A stretch of 64,000 nt of DNA from Streptomyces resistomycificus (GCF_001514265.1 NZ_KQ948988.1:627395-691394), one strand, 5' to 3'; shown: positions 31,774 to 41,970, numbered from the stretch's first letter. The notes: generated from the letters alone by a model not told the origin. Numbers and translations are program-made.

Positions 31774-33672
31774 GTGCAGAACCCGCACCCGCACCCGCAG
31801 CCGTCCGCCCGCCCCCACCGCAGACGCCGAGTGCTGCTTTCGGCGGCCACCGCCGTCGCGGCCCTCGTCGGTGCCGGACTGACCGCCACCATCGGTACCG
31901 ACACCGCCGAGGCCGCCACCGCCCGCCAGGTGGAGAAGCTCGACCGCGGGGTCGTCAGCGTGCACACCGACGCCGGCAACCTGGTCAGCTGGCGCTGGCT
32001 CGGCACCGACCCGAACGACGTCTCCTTCAACGTCTACCGGGCCGGTACGAAGGTCAACTCCACGCCGGTCACCGGCTCCACGAACTACTTCCACTCCGGC
32101 GCCCCGTCCCAGGCCGACTACACGGTCCGCGCGGTCGTCGGCGGTGTCGAGCAGGCCGACTCGGTGCACGCCGTCCAACTCCGCACCGGCTACAAGGACG
32201 TGCCCATCACCCCGCCCGCCGGCGGCACCACACCCGACGGCGTCGCCTACACCTACGAGGCCAACGACGCCTCCGTCGCCGACCTCGACGGCGACGGCGC
32301 GCTGGACTTCGTGCTGAAGTGGCAGCCGACGAACGCCAAGGACAACTCCCAGTCCGGCTACACCGGCAACACGATCGTCGACGGCGTCAAGCTGGACGGC
32401 ACCCGGCTGTGGCGCGTCGACCTGGGGCGCAACATCCGCTCCGGAGCGCACTACACACAGTTCCAGGCGTACGACTACGACGGCGACGGCAAGGCCGAGG
32501 TCGCCATGAAGACCTCGGACGGCACGGTCGACGGCACCGGTGCGGTGATCGGCAGTTCCTCGGCCGACCACCGCAACTCCAGCGGCTACGTCCTGACCGG
32601 CCCCGAGTACCTGACCATGTTCAACGGCCAGACCGGCAAGGCGATGCAGAGCGTCGGCTACGTCCCGGCCCGCGGCACGGTCTCCTCCTGGGGCGACTCC
32701 TACGGCAACCGCGTCGACCGTTTCCTGGCCGGCACGGCGTACCTGGACGGCGCCCGCCCCTCCCTGATCATGGCGCGCGGCTACTACACCCGCTCGGTGA
32801 TCGCCGCCTGGGACTGGCGAGGCGGGACCTTCACCCGACGCTGGACCTTCGACACCAGCTCCTCGACCAACAGCGGCAAGGGCTACGACGGTCAGGGCAA
32901 CCACAGCCTGTCCATCGCGGACGTCGACGCCGACGGCAAGGACGAGATCGTCTACGGCGCCATGACCGTCGACGACACCGGCGGCGGGCTGTGGACGACC
33001 AGGACGGGCCACGGCGACGCCGGCCACGTGGGGGACCTCAACCCCTCCCGGTCGGGCCTGGAGTACTTCAAGGTCTCCGAGAGCACCAGCCAGCCCGGCT
33101 CCTGGATGGCCGACGCACGCACCGGCCAGATCCTGTGGCAGACGGCCTCCGGCGCCGACAACGGCCGCGGGGTGGCCGCCGACGTCTACGCCGGCAGCCC
33201 GGGCGCCGAGGCATGGTCGGCCTCCGACACCACCCTGCGCTCGGCGACCGGTGCCTCCCTCGGCCGGGAACCCTCCAGCATCAACTTCCTCAGCTGGTGG
33301 GACGGCGACCCCGTCCGCGAACTCCTCGACGGCACCCGCATCGACAAGTACGGCACCTCCGGCGACACCCGCCTGCTGACCGCTTCCGGCGTCCACTCCA
33401 ACAACAGCACCAAGGCGACACCGTCCCTGGCCGGGGACATCCTCGGCGACTGGCGCGAGGAGGTCGTCTGGCCGACCTCGAACAACACGGCCCTGCGGAT
33501 CTACTCGACGCCCACCGAGACCTCCACGAAGATCACCACCCTGCTGCACGACACGATGTACCGCACGGCCCTGGCCTGGCAGAACACCGCCTACAACCAG
33601 CCGCCGCACCCGAGCTTCTTCATCGGCAACCAAATGCCCACGGCCCCGCGGCCCACGGTCTACACGCCGTAG
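31774..33672 (+). CDS. Secreted rhamnogalacturonan lyase (PL11)
   Basis: The 632-residue protein has a twin-arginine-like signal region (RRRRVLLSAATAVAALVGAGLTATIG...AEA), an N-terminal fibronectin-like strand set (RQVEKLDRGVVSVHTDAGNLVSWRWLGTDPNDVSFNVYRAG), and the PL11 propeller with calcium-binding repeats DLDGDGALDFVLKW, DYDGDGKAEVAMKT and DVDADGKDEIVYG. PL11 enzymes cleave the rhamnogalacturonan I backbone of pectin. No carbohydrate-binding module is attached. The start is GTG after AGGAGGTTC. It ends at a strong bidirectional terminator. Confidence 0.93.
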   Translation: MQNPHPHPQPSARPHRRRRVLLSAATAVAALVGAGLTATIGTDTAEAATARQVEKLDRGVVSVHTDAGNLVSWRWLGTDPNDVSFNVYRAGTKVNSTPVTGSTNYFHSGAPSQADYTVRAVVGGVEQADSVHAVQLRTGYKDVPITPPAGGTTPDGVAYTYEANDASVADLDGDGALDFVLKWQPTNAKDNSQSGYTGNTIVDGVKLDGTRLWRVDLGRNIRSGAHYTQFQAYDYDGDGKAEVAMKTSDGTVDGTGAVIGSSSADHRNSSGYVLTGPEYLTMFNGQTGKAMQSVGYVPARGTVSSWGDSYGNRVDRFLAGTAYLDGARPSLIMARGYYTRSVIAAWDWRGGTFTRRWTFDTSSSTNSGKGYDGQGNHSLSIADVDADGKDEIVYGAMTVDDTGGGLWTTRTGHGDAGHVGDLNPSRSGLEYFKVSESTSQPGSWMADARTGQILWQTASGADNGRGVAADVYAGSPGAEAWSASDTTLRSATGASLGREPSSINFLSWWDGDPVRELLDGTRIDKYGTSGDTRLLTASGVHSNNSTKATPSLAGDILGDWREEVVWPTSNNTALRIYSTPTETSTKITTLLHDTMYRTALAWQNTAYNQPPHPSFFIGNQMPTAPRPTVYTP

Positions 33673-33680
33673 ACGACCAA

Positions 33681-33711
33681 GAGGGCGCGTGCCGCACCGG
33701 CACGCGCCCTC
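33681..33711. terminator. Bidirectional terminator between PL11 and GH74 genes
   Basis: A perfect 13-bp stem (GAGGGCGCGTGCC) with a 5-nt loop lies between two convergent genes. Confidence 0.9.
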
Positions 33712-33725
33712 GCGCCCCCGACGGG

Positions 33726-36383
33726 TCAGAGAACCGTGCAGCTCTGGTCGCCCAGCCTGAAAGCCGCCGGTTTCGTGTTCGTCCCCGACCAGCTCCCCGT
33801 GAAGCCGAAGCTCACCGACGAGCCCGCCGCCACGTTGCCGTTCCAGCCGACGTTCTTCGCCGTGACCGTCGTGCCCGACTGCGAGGCTTCGGCGTTCCAG
33901 GCCTGGGTGACCTTCTGGCCGTCCGGGAAGGCCCAGCTGAGGGACCAGCCGCTCCAGGCACCCGACCCGGTGTTGGACAGCCGCACGTCCGCCTGGAAAC
34001 CGCCCGACCACTGGTTGGTGACCTCGTACGTCACCGTGCAGGCGCCGGTGGGCGTCGGAGTCGGATCCGTACCGCCGCCGCCTCCCGAGCCGGCGTCGGA
34101 GCTTTCGCCGTAGACGACGCCACGGCCGTTGGTGGAGACGTAGACCCGGCCGTAGACCCTGGGGTCGCCGGTGATGGCCGCCCCCGTCCAACCCCACTGG
34201 TGGGCGTCGTCGTTGATACGGGTCCAGGTCGCGCCCTTGTCGGTGGACCGGAAGATGCCGCGTACCCCGGCGATCTTCGCGCTGGTGTAGAGGGTCTGGT
34301 ACGACGCTCCCGGAGCCGCCTTGCCGAAGCCGACGGTGTCGGCCTGCTCGACACCCGAGAGCTTGGTGAAGGTGGCGCCGCCGTCCGTGGAGTGCCACAG
34401 GCCGTACGCGCCGTCCGTCGCCCCGCCCGCCAGCCACACGTCGCCCTTCGTGCCGGGCAGTGCCTTGAAGCGGACGCTGTCACCGGCGGGCAGACCGGTG
34501 GCCGAGGAGGCGGTGAAGGTCGCGCCGCCGTCCGTACTGACGTAGAACTTCCCGGACTTGAAGCCGTAGAAGGTCTTCGGGTCGACCCGGTCGGACTCGA
34601 CGATCGCACCCGCCGGGATGCCGGTGGACGCCGACCAGGACGAGCCGAAGCCCGTCGTGTGGTGGACGCCGGTGCCCGCCGGGCTCCAGACGAAGCGGCC
34701 GCCGTCCGACGCCGCCGCGACCGTGCCGCCGCCGCTGACGCCCGAAGGGTCCGTGCCGGCGAACCAGTTGGCGCCGTTGTCGGTCGAGAACGCCACGTGC
34801 GGCCCGGAGTCCAGGTTGCCGACGCGGACGATGGTGTCGGGCTTGGTCTCCGCGAAGTCCAGGCTCGTCGTCGACGTGAAGTTCGGCGAGGTGAACATCA
34901 TCGACGGGACCTTGGTCAGGTCCGTGTGCCGGAAGCCGCCGATGTCACCGAGGGCGCTGAGCAGCGGGGCTCCGGCCGGGGGAGAGGCGAGGTCGTTGAC
35001 CGCCGTCTCCTCCAGGCCCTGCACCATCGGCTTGATGGTGAACTGGCCGCCGCTGTCCCAGTTCCCCAGGTTCTCCGTGCCGTAGACCGTCGCTCCCGTC
35101 CCGTACATCATCCGGTTCGAGTCGAACGGGTCGATCTCCAGCGACTCCGTCATCCAGCCGAGCTTGGGACTCTGCTCGGGCGGCGAGGGGTTCGCGCCCC
35201 AGCTCAGCCACGGTGAGGACGACACGTCCATCGTGTAGCGGTTGGAACGGTTGGGGTAGGACGTGTAGTCCCACGCCTTCGTCCAGGTGCCGCCGCTGTC
35301 CGTGGAACGGAAGATCTGGGTGTCCGGCCACCAGGAACTGTAGGCGGTGGCCATGACGGTGCCGGGCTTCTGCCGGTCCACCGTCAGCCCGCTGAAGCCG
35401 TAGTAGGTGTCCGCCTCGGCGACCGGGCTGATGTTCGTCCAGGTGCCCGTCGCTGTCGCGTACCGCCACAGCTGGCCCTTGCCACCGTCGTACGGGCCGC
35501 CCTTGTCGCTGTAGGCGAGGTACAGGTAGCCGTTCTTCGCGTCCAGGACGCCCTTGTGTGCGAGGTATCCCGTCGGCTGCCCGGCGAGCCTGCTCCAGGT
35601 CGCGCCTGCGTCGGTCGACCGGTACACCGAGTTCTGCAGGTCCGCGACCCCGACGTAGAGCGTCTTCGTCGCGCTCCCGGCCGTGCCCGTGGACTCGTCG
35701 AAGGTGACCCAGGCGATGCCCTGGTTGTCGCTGGAGTACCCGCTGGTGTCGGACGGGTCCGCCACGTAGTTGCCGACGTTGGGGAAGTTCGTCACCTGCG
35801 ACCAGGTCACGCCGGAGTCCGTCGACCGCCACAGGCCCTTGCCGCTCGGGGCGCCCAGGTACAGCACGCTGCCCCGGTTCGGGTCGATCGCCAGGCGTTC
35901 GCCCATGCCCCGGCCCGGCATGTTGCCGCCCAGCTTGAACGGCAGGTCGGCCTTGCGCCAGCTGGCGCCGCGGTCGGACGACCTGAGTACGGCCCCGTTG
36001 CCCGGGTCCCAGCTGTTGGTGTACGTCCCGACGGCCGCGTACACCTTGTCGGGGTCGACGGAGTCGGAGGCCAGGCTCGCCACGCCGGTGTGCCCCCAGT
36101 CGTCCCAGCCGACCGAGTCCAGCAGGGGCGTCCAGGTCTTCGTCGACTGCTGCCAGCGGTAGGCGCCGCCGATGTCGGTGCGGGCGTACGCCAGGTTCTT
36201 CTCGGTGCGGTTGAAGACGATGCCGGGGACGAATCCGCCGCCGTCGACGCGGGCGTTCTTCCAGGTGTAGGTGTCGGCGGCGAGCTTCGGCCGTGGGGGA
36301 TCGGCGGCCAGGGCGGTGGGGGCGCCCGACAGCAGCCCGGCGGCCAGCGCCAGTACGGCCGTGAGAATGCGGGTTCTTCGCAC
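33726..36383 (-). CDS. Secreted xyloglucanase, GH74 with C-terminal CBM2
   Basis: The 885-residue protein has a signal peptide (MRRTRILTAVLALAAGLLSGAPTALA), then two seven-bladed propellers of GH74 type (YTWKNARVDGGGFVPGIVFNRTEKNLAYARTDIGGAYRW; repeated STDxGxTW blades; VDRQKPGTVMATAYSSWWPDTQIFRSTDSGGTW). After a Gly/Pro/Thr linker a CBM2 follows (CTVTYEVTNQWSGGFQADVRLSNTGSGAWSGWSLSWAFPDGQKVTQAWNAE, ending in Cys). GH74 enzymes are endo- or exo-xyloglucanases. The usual catalytic aspartates fall in the RTDIGGAYRW and WDDWGHTG regions. No CebR-type box is seen upstream. Confidence 0.93.
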   Translation of the reverse strand: MRRTRILTAVLALAAGLLSGAPTALAADPPRPKLAADTYTWKNARVDGGGFVPGIVFNRTEKNLAYARTDIGGAYRWQQSTKTWTPLLDSVGWDDWGHTGVASLASDSVDPDKVYAAVGTYTNSWDPGNGAVLRSSDRGASWRKADLPFKLGGNMPGRGMGERLAIDPNRGSVLYLGAPSGKGLWRSTDSGVTWSQVTNFPNVGNYVADPSDTSGYSSDNQGIAWVTFDESTGTAGSATKTLYVGVADLQNSVYRSTDAGATWSRLAGQPTGYLAHKGVLDAKNGYLYLAYSDKGGPYDGGKGQLWRYATATGTWTNISPVAEADTYYGFSGLTVDRQKPGTVMATAYSSWWPDTQIFRSTDSGGTWTKAWDYTSYPNRSNRYTMDVSSSPWLSWGANPSPPEQSPKLGWMTESLEIDPFDSNRMMYGTGATVYGTENLGNWDSGGQFTIKPMVQGLEETAVNDLASPPAGAPLLSALGDIGGFRHTDLTKVPSMMFTSPNFTSTTSLDFAETKPDTIVRVGNLDSGPHVAFSTDNGANWFAGTDPSGVSGGGTVAAASDGGRFVWSPAGTGVHHTTGFGSSWSASTGIPAGAIVESDRVDPKTFYGFKSGKFYVSTDGGATFTASSATGLPAGDSVRFKALPGTKGDVWLAGGATDGAYGLWHSTDGGATFTKLSGVEQADTVGFGKAAPGASYQTLYTSAKIAGVRGIFRSTDKGATWTRINDDAHQWGWTGAAITGDPRVYGRVYVSTNGRGVVYGESSDAGSGGGGGTDPTPTPTGACTVTYEVTNQWSGGFQADVRLSNTGSGAWSGWSLSWAFPDGQKVTQAWNAEASQSGTTVTAKNVGWNGNVAAGSSVSFGFTGSWSGTNTKPAAFRLGDQSCTVL

Positions 36384-36434
36384 GGTGGGGGACCTTCCTT
36401 TCGGGACGGCCGTTCAGGAGGGGGAGCGTGCGAG

Positions 36435-36473
36435 GGCCGGGCGGCCCCCAGTGCGGGTGGGGGCCGCCCGGCC
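36435..36473. terminator. Strong hairpin between GH48 and GH74 genes
   Basis: A perfect 16-bp stem (GGCCGGGCGGCCCCCA) with a 7-nt loop lies downstream of the GH48 gene and about 50 bp upstream of the GH74 gene on the same strand, so each gene probably has its own transcript. Confidence 0.88.
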
Positions 36474-36609
36474 AGGTGGTCTCGTCGTCCGGTGACGAGA
36501 CCGCGCACACGGAGCTTTCAAGCCCTCCGCAGGGGGGTGGGGCACCGCGCGGCCAGCCGACGGACGCGCGATCGAATCCCCGCCCCACCCGCGGAGCGCC
36601 TGGCGGGGG

Positions 36610-39528
36610 CTACTCGAGAAGCTCCGCGTACGAGCCCATGGCCAGGGCGATGTCCGCCTGGGCCCAGAACCGGTGGTACGTGAAGGAGGGCGCGGCTCCG
36701 CCCGCCAGGTAGGACTCGATCTTCGACCAGGCCGGGTCGTCCTCGTAGAAGGAGCGGATCGAGTCGAACGTCGACGACGCGTTGATCGCGTCGCCGTTCG
36801 GCATGGTGCCGCTCCAGCCGCTCGGGACGTACACGCCGTCGTCGAAGCGGTTGTAGTCGGCGCGGGTCTCCGGGACGGCGATGCCGAGGCTGTCCTGGTG
36901 GTGGTCCCACATGCCGTCCAGCAGCGCCTTGGCCGTGGTGGCGGCCTCGGTGTCACCGGACCGGTCCGCGTAGTACGTCAGGGTCTTGGCGTACGCGGCG
37001 GCCACTCCGACGTCGTTGGTGTAGTCGGCGACGGTGACGTGAAGTCCGCTGTTGGAGCCGGGACTTGAGGCGTTCCAGGTGTCGGGCTGACCCGACCACT
37101 GGAGGGTGGAGGGAATCCGGTAGGTGCCGTCCGGGTTGATCGTGGTCTTGGACAGCGCCCAGTCGACCCACTTGTCGAGGACCACCTTGGCGTCCGCGTC
37201 ACCCGTCTGCTGGTAGTACTCGGCCACCCGCTCCATCGACCACGCCTGGAAGCCGAACCACTGGTTGGACGGCGGGTCGTGGTAGACGGGCTGCTGGTCG
37301 TAGTACATGCCGTAGAACGTCGACTTCCCGGCCGGCGGGCTCGCGTACCGCCCCGCCCAGCTGTTGGTCGCACCGCCCGCGATGCCGCCCTCGTTCGACT
37401 GGAGCCAGCGGTAGAACTCGATCTGCCGGTCGAGGGACTTGGCCCAGTCCGCCTGGCCCGTGGTCGACTTGGGCTTCAGCGGCGCGTAGTTGCTCAGCGC
37501 GTACGCCGCGAGCGGGTTCTGGTAACCGCCGTGCGCGTGGCTGGAGCCGATCCGCCAGGCCCAGCCCGCCGAGGTGTCGGTGGCACCGCCCCAGGCGTAG
37601 TACCAGGACAGCAGGTAGTGCGAGGCGTCCTTGCCGGTACCGGCCGGGCAGGAGGCGGGGCCGACGCAGTTGCCGACCTTCTTGAAGTACTTGTCGAACA
37701 TGGCGTACCGCAGGTAGTCGCCCATCTTCGCGGCCTTGCCGACGGTCGCGGAGACGTCACCGCCCTTGCCCTGCTGCTTGGCCCAGATGTCCGCCCAGTA
37801 CGCGGCCTGCACGGCCCGCGCGTCGGCGTCCGGGGCGTTGGTGAACTTCCACTGCTTGGCGTAGGAGGCGTCCCCGGTGAACAGGTCCAGGTAGCCGTTC
37901 TTGCCGCCGTACTTGAAGGCGTCGCAGGTGGGCTGCGGCACCGTCTCCCACACCGACTCCTGCGCACCGCGCTGGAAGGTGTTGATGTACGACGGTCCGG
38001 TGTCCGCCGGTCCTGCCTCGCACTTGCCGGGCGAGTTGCCGAAGCCGTAGACGTTGTCGACGTCCTGCAGCCAGTGCATGCCGTAGACATCGTCCGTGCC
38101 GTACGCCGACTTCAGCTCACCGGCGATCGGGTCCGGGCCCACCGAGACCCCGGCGTCGAGCTTCGCCGGGTACTCGTTCGGGGTGTCGAGCTCGGGCGCG
38201 TAGGTCGCCGGCTTGGAGGCGTTGTAGAAGGAGTTGGTCGGCTGGTCGGCGTGGGTGGGGATCATGAACTTCTCCATGATGTCCCAGGCGCCGTTGAACT
38301 TGGTCCAGTCGCCGGTGACCTTGCCGTACATGGCCTGCAGCCACAGGAGGTAGCTGTAGGCCTCCGACGTGGTCTCGTGGCCGTGGTCCGGGGCCTCGAC
38401 GATCAGTGTCTCGACCGAGTGGTAGGGGATGCCCTCGGGGGAGAAGTAGCCGTTGGCCGGGTTGGTGATCTTCCCGTAGAGCTCCAGGAAGCGGGCGTCG
38501 TAGTCCTTGGACGCCGCGATCTGGGTGACGGTCACCGCCGCCTTGCCGTGTCCGGTGGCCGTCGACTCGAAGGTCGCCGCCCCGGTGCCGGAGGAGTCGG
38601 CCGTGACGGTCACCTTCTGCGCGGTGTTCCAGTTCGACGGGGTGAAGGTGAGCGAGGCCCCGCCGGTCACGGACAGGCCCGCGTTGCCGCCGGTCCGGGC
38701 GGTCGTCACGGTCACGTTGGCCGAGGGCTGGGTCGACAGCTTCACGTCGTAGGTCGCCGTCTTGCCCTGCTGGACGGCCAGCTGGTTGGTCGAGGCCACC
38801 ACCGCGGGACCCGCGGCGACCGTGATGCCGACCGGGGTGGACTCCGCCGACGCGCCCAGGCTGTCGTACGCCTTGGCCAGCAGGGAATGACTGCCCACGG
38901 TCAAGCCAGAGGCCGAGTGCGTGAAGGGCGCGCTCGTGTCCGTGCCCAGCAGCGTGGTGTCGTCGTAGAACTCCACCTTGCTGATCGTCGCGCCGTCCGC
39001 GGCCGCCGCGGTCGCGGCGAGCGGCACCGCGTCACCCCGCGAGTAGACCGCGCCGGCGGCCGGGCTGGTCAGCACGGTGATCGGCGGCTGGTGGGCACCG
39101 ACACAACTGGTGCCGTTGACCGCGAAGTTGGTCGGCGCCGCGTTGCTGCCGCTGTAGGTGAACTGCGCGCCGGTGGAGGCGGCGGCGCCGGGGGCGATGT
39201 TCGCGTTGTACGAGGCGTTCTTGACCGTGATCGCCTGGCCGGACTGGGACCAGGTGCCGTTCCAGCCGCTGCCGCTGAGCTTCTGGTTGCCCGCGTAGCT
39301 GTACGTCAGACTCCAGCCGGCGATGGGGTCCGTGCCCCGGTTGGTGATCGTCACGTCAGCGGTGAAGCCGGAGCCCCAGTCGTTCGTCTTGTAGTCGACG
39401 CTGCACTGAAGTGCCGCCGCCTGCGCGGGAGTCGAACCCGAACTCAGCATCGTGAAGGGAAGTGCCAGGGCCGCCACCACGGCGGTCCACGCGCGCCGGG
39501 CGATCCGGCGTCTTGCTCTGGGGGGCAT
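36610..39528 (-). CDS. Secreted cellobiohydrolase GH48 with N-terminal CBM2 and Ig-like modules
   Basis: The 972-residue protein has a signal peptide ([32 protein letters not shown]), a CBM2 (about 40-135, [32 protein letters not shown]), a bacterial Ig-like module ([19 protein letters not shown] to VGITVAAG), a second beta-sandwich module ([23 protein letters not shown]), then the GH48 domain with [24 protein letters not shown] carrying the catalytic glutamate. GH48 enzymes release cellobiose from chain reducing ends and are key cellulases. ATG after AGGAGGAACCAGAAC was chosen. A CebR-type operator lies 46 bp upstream. Confidence 0.95.
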   Translation of the reverse strand: MPPRARRRIARRAWTAVVAALALPFTMLSSGSTPAQAAALQCSVDYKTNDWGSGFTADVTITNRGTDPIAGWSLTYSYAGNQKLSGSGWNGTWSQSGQAITVKNASYNANIAPGAAASTGAQFTYSGSNAAPTNFAVNGTSCVGAHQPPITVLTSPAAGAVYSRGDAVPLAATAAAADGATISKVEFYDDTTLLGTDTSAPFTHSASGLTVGSHSLLAKAYDSLGASAESTPVGITVAAGPAVVASTNQLAVQQGKTATYDVKLSTQPSANVTVTTARTGGNAGLSVTGGASLTFTPSNWNTAQKVTVTADSSGTGAATFESTATGHGKAAVTVTQIAASKDYDARFLELYGKITNPANGYFSPEGIPYHSVETLIVEAPDHGHETTSEAYSYLLWLQAMYGKVTGDWTKFNGAWDIMEKFMIPTHADQPTNSFYNASKPATYAPELDTPNEYPAKLDAGVSVGPDPIAGELKSAYGTDDVYGMHWLQDVDNVYGFGNSPGKCEAGPADTGPSYINTFQRGAQESVWETVPQPTCDAFKYGGKNGYLDLFTGDASYAKQWKFTNAPDADARAVQAAYWADIWAKQQGKGGDVSATVGKAAKMGDYLRYAMFDKYFKKVGNCVGPASCPAGTGKDASHYLLSWYYAWGGATDTSAGWAWRIGSSHAHGGYQNPLAAYALSNYAPLKPKSTTGQADWAKSLDRQIEFYRWLQSNEGGIAGGATNSWAGRYASPPAGKSTFYGMYYDQQPVYHDPPSNQWFGFQAWSMERVAEYYQQTGDADAKVVLDKWVDWALSKTTINPDGTYRIPSTLQWSGQPDTWNASSPGSNSGLHVTVADYTNDVGVAAAYAKTLTYYADRSGDTEAATTAKALLDGMWDHHQDSLGIAVPETRADYNRFDDGVYVPSGWSGTMPNGDAINASSTFDSIRSFYEDDPAWSKIESYLAGGAAPSFTYHRFWAQADIALAMGSYAELLE

Positions 39529-39573
39529 GTTCTGGTTCCTCCTGCGGCTAGGAGTTGTCAAGGCTTGAACCAG

Positions 39574-39587
39574 TGGGAGCGCTCCCA
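39574..39587. promoter_or_regulatory. CebR operator, perfect TGGGAGCGCTCCCA palindrome
   Basis: This 14-bp palindrome is the known binding site of CebR, the LacI-type cellobiose-responsive repressor of cellulase genes in Streptomyces. It lies 46 bp before the GH48 start in the region shared with the divergent GH6 gene. No cebR gene is in the window. Confidence 0.92.
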
Positions 39588-39717
39588 TAGTGAGGATCAG
39601 GGTGGAAGGGGTCAAGGTGCTTGAAGAGTCGAAAAGATTCGACGAACGGTGTTGAGGAAAAGTCAAGTGACTCCTCTGTTCTTTGCCGTCACTTGGCGCT
39701 AGCTTCATGGACACCAG

Positions 39718-39731
39718 TGGGAGCGATTCCA
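39718..39731. promoter_or_regulatory. Degenerate CebR box TGGGAGCGATTCCA
   Basis: This 14-mer matches the CebR palindrome at 12 of 14 positions and lies on the GH6 side of the intergenic region. The left half is intact (TGGGAGCG) and the right half is diverged, so binding should be weaker than at the perfect box. Confidence 0.72.
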
Positions 39732-39778
39732 TCAGTCGACGCGTCTGCCACGACGCGCTGATCTGCAAGGAGTCGCTC

Positions 39779-39835
39779 ATGCGACACCCCCCGCGTTCAG
39801 TACTTTTAGCCGTCGAGCCCGTTGGACCCGGGTGA
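39779..39835 (+). CDS. Putative 18-codon leader ORF with a TTA codon before the GH6 gene
   Basis: ATG preceded by AAGGAG at six bases opens an 18-codon frame, [18 protein letters not shown], ending in TGA. Codon 10 is TTA (in GTA-CTT-TTA), the rare leucine codon read by bldA tRNA. The frame differs from the GH6 frame, which begins 250 bp downstream. It may be a leader peptide or a chance ORF; the ribosome site and the rare codon are what make it worth listing. Confidence 0.4.
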   Translation: MRHPPRSVLLAVEPVGPG

Positions 39836-40085
39836 CGGCACGGCACCCGTCCCGCGTACGCCGGAGCCCGCTCCGCCGATGGCGTCCAGGCCGGTGCCGA
39901 CAAAACGGCCGCACCTTCGCCTGCTGCTCCCACGAGAGCCGCCGGAACCCCACGCTCACCCCGGTCGCCGCCCAAGTGCCCCTCGCGGCACAGGAGCTCG
40001 TCGAGAACACCTGCGTTCGGCCCGTCCCTGAATCATGCGCGCCCTGAACGGTCAACACCCCGCAACCGAGAAGGAACCCGCACTC

Positions 40086-41801
40086 ATGAGTCGTACCAGA
40101 ACCGCGATGCTCGCTGCCCTGGCGCTGGTCGCCGGGGCGTCCGGGACGGCGTTCGCCGTCGTTCCCGGGGACGCCGGTATCGCCGCCGTCCCGTGCACCG
40201 TCGACTACAAGATCCAGAACCAGTGGGGCACCGGCTTCACCGCCGCGGTCACCGTCACCAACAACGGAGCCGCCAAGTCGAGTTGGGCCGTGAAGTGGTC
40301 CTACGCCGGTAACCAGAAGGTCACCAGCGGCTGGAACGCCAAGATCAGCCAGAGCGGCACGGCCGTCACCGCAGCCAACGAGTCCTACAACGGGACGCTG
40401 GCCACCGGCGGTTCGGCCAGCTTCGGCTTCCAGGGCACCTACAGCGGCTCCAACGCCCTCCCGGCCACCTTCACCCTCGACGGCGTGACCTGCAACGTCG
40501 ACGACGGCGGCGGCGGACCCACCGACCCGCCGGACCCCGGCACCCCGGGCACCCGCGTCGACAACCCCTACAACGGGGCCAAGGTGTACGTGAACCCGGA
40601 GTGGTCCGCGAAGGCCGCCGCCGAGCCGGGCGGCAGCCGTATCTCCAACCAGCCCACCGGGGTGTGGCTGGACCGGATCGCCGCGATCAACGGCGTCAAC
40701 GGCGGCATGGGCCTGCGCGACCACCTCGACGCGGCGCTCACCCAGAAGGGCTCCGGCGAACTCGTCGTCCAGCTGGTCATCTACAACCTGCCCGGTCGCG
40801 ACTGCGCGGCTCTCTCCTCCAACGGTGAGCTCGGCCCGACGGAGATCGACAAGTACAAGACGCAGTACATCGACCCGATCAAGGCGATCCTCGCCGACGC
40901 GAAGTACGCCTCGCTGCGGATCGTGACCACCATCGAGATCGACTCGCTGCCCAACCTCGTCACCAACACCGGCAGCCGCCCCACGGCCACCCCGCAGTGT
41001 GACGTGATGAAGGCCAACGGCAACTACCAGAAGGGCGTCGGCTACGCCCTGAACAAGCTGGGTGACGTGGGCAACGTCTACAACTACATCGACGCCGGTC
41101 ACCACGGCTGGATCGGCTGGGACGACAACTTCGCGCCCACTGCCACCCTGATGAAGGAGGCGGCCACCACGGAGGGCGCCACCGTCAACGACGTCCACGG
41201 CTTCATCACCAACACGGCCAACTACAGCGCCCTGAAGGAGAACAACTTCACCATCAACGACTCCGTGGCCGGCAAGTCCGTCCGCGAGTCCAAGTGGGTC
41301 GACTGGAACCGCTACGTCGACGAGCTGTCCTTCGCCCAGGCCTTCCGCAACCAGCTGGTGACGACCGGCTTCAACTCCGGCGTCGGCATGCTGATCGACA
41401 CCTCCCGCAACGGCTGGGGCGGTTCGGCCCGGCCCACCGGCCCCGGTGCCATGACCAGCGTCGACACTTACGTCGACGGCGGCCGCTACGACCGCCGCTT
41501 CAACACCGGGAACTGGTGCAACCAGTCCGGTGCGGGTCTCGGTGAACGCCCGAAGGCCAGCCCGGCCGCCGGGATCGACGCGTACGTCTGGATGAAGCCG
41601 CCGGGCGAGTCCGACGGCTCCAGCAGCGCCATCCCGAACGACGAGGGCAAGGGCTTCGACCGGATGTGCGACCCGACGTACACGGGCAACCCGCGCAACA
41701 ACAACAACATGTCCGGCGCCCTGCCGAACGCCCCGGTCGCCGGGCACTGGTTCTCGGCACAGTTCCAGGAGCTCATGAAGAACGCCTACCCGGCGCTGTG
41801 A
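40086..41801 (+). CDS. Secreted cellulase GH6 with N-terminal CBM2
   Basis: The 571-residue protein has a signal peptide (MSRTRTAMLAALALVAGASGTAFA), a CBM2 (CTVDYKIQNQWGTGFTAAVTVTNNGAAKSSWAVKW to VTCNV), a short Gly/Pro/Thr linker, and a GH6 domain: NPEWSAKAAAEPGGSRISNQPTGVWLDRIAAI, LVVQLVIYNLPGRDC with the catalytic-acid region, and YIDAGHHGWIGWDDN. Length and loops suit a cellobiohydrolase. ATG follows GAGAAGGAACC. It is divergent from the GH48 gene and shares CebR-type sites; GH6 and GH48 act on opposite chain ends and are natural partners. The leader is about 250 bp. Confidence 0.95.
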   Translation: MSRTRTAMLAALALVAGASGTAFAVVPGDAGIAAVPCTVDYKIQNQWGTGFTAAVTVTNNGAAKSSWAVKWSYAGNQKVTSGWNAKISQSGTAVTAANESYNGTLATGGSASFGFQGTYSGSNALPATFTLDGVTCNVDDGGGGPTDPPDPGTPGTRVDNPYNGAKVYVNPEWSAKAAAEPGGSRISNQPTGVWLDRIAAINGVNGGMGLRDHLDAALTQKGSGELVVQLVIYNLPGRDCAALSSNGELGPTEIDKYKTQYIDPIKAILADAKYASLRIVTTIEIDSLPNLVTNTGSRPTATPQCDVMKANGNYQKGVGYALNKLGDVGNVYNYIDAGHHGWIGWDDNFAPTATLMKEAATTEGATVNDVHGFITNTANYSALKENNFTINDSVAGKSVRESKWVDWNRYVDELSFAQAFRNQLVTTGFNSGVGMLIDTSRNGWGGSARPTGPGAMTSVDTYVDGGRYDRRFNTGNWCNQSGAGLGERPKASPAAGIDAYVWMKPPGESDGSSSAIPNDEGKGFDRMCDPTYTGNPRNNNNMSGALPNAPVAGHWFSAQFQELMKNAYPAL

Positions 41802-41824
41802 CCCCCTGAGGGTCGCACGTGACC

Positions 41825-41867
41825 GATCCGCCGGGGTCGGCCCTCCAGGGCCGGACCCCGGCGGATC
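41825..41867. terminator. Strong hairpin after the GH6 gene
   Basis: A 14-bp stem (GATCCGCCGGGGTC) is extended by a 6-bp inner stem (GGCCCT/AGGGCC) with one bulged base and a 2-nt loop. It follows the GH6 stop by about 23 bp. Confidence 0.88.
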
Positions 41868-41970
41868 AGCGGCGCGCAGCCTCACCCTTTTTGCCGTCGC
41901 AGCAACAGAGGTGGCCCCGCCGCGGTGCGTCGGCGCACGCTGTCCCCAGGCGGACGAGAGGCTGACCACC

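Noticed and set aside
30336-35216. A 1,626-codon plus-strand open frame
   Set aside because: It runs through the WYL regulator, PL11 gene and antisense of GH74 in a wrong phase; its Arg/Pro/Gly-rich translation has no domains and stems from GC-rich third positions.
36420-36434. GGGGGAGCGTGCGAGGG as a CebR box for the GH74 gene
   Set aside because: Only the left half resembles the box; it is not palindromic and overlaps the terminator region.
39779-40085. Leader ORF as an alternative start for the GH6 cellulase
   Set aside because: The ATG at 39779 is in a different frame from the cellulase and its ORF stops at 39835.
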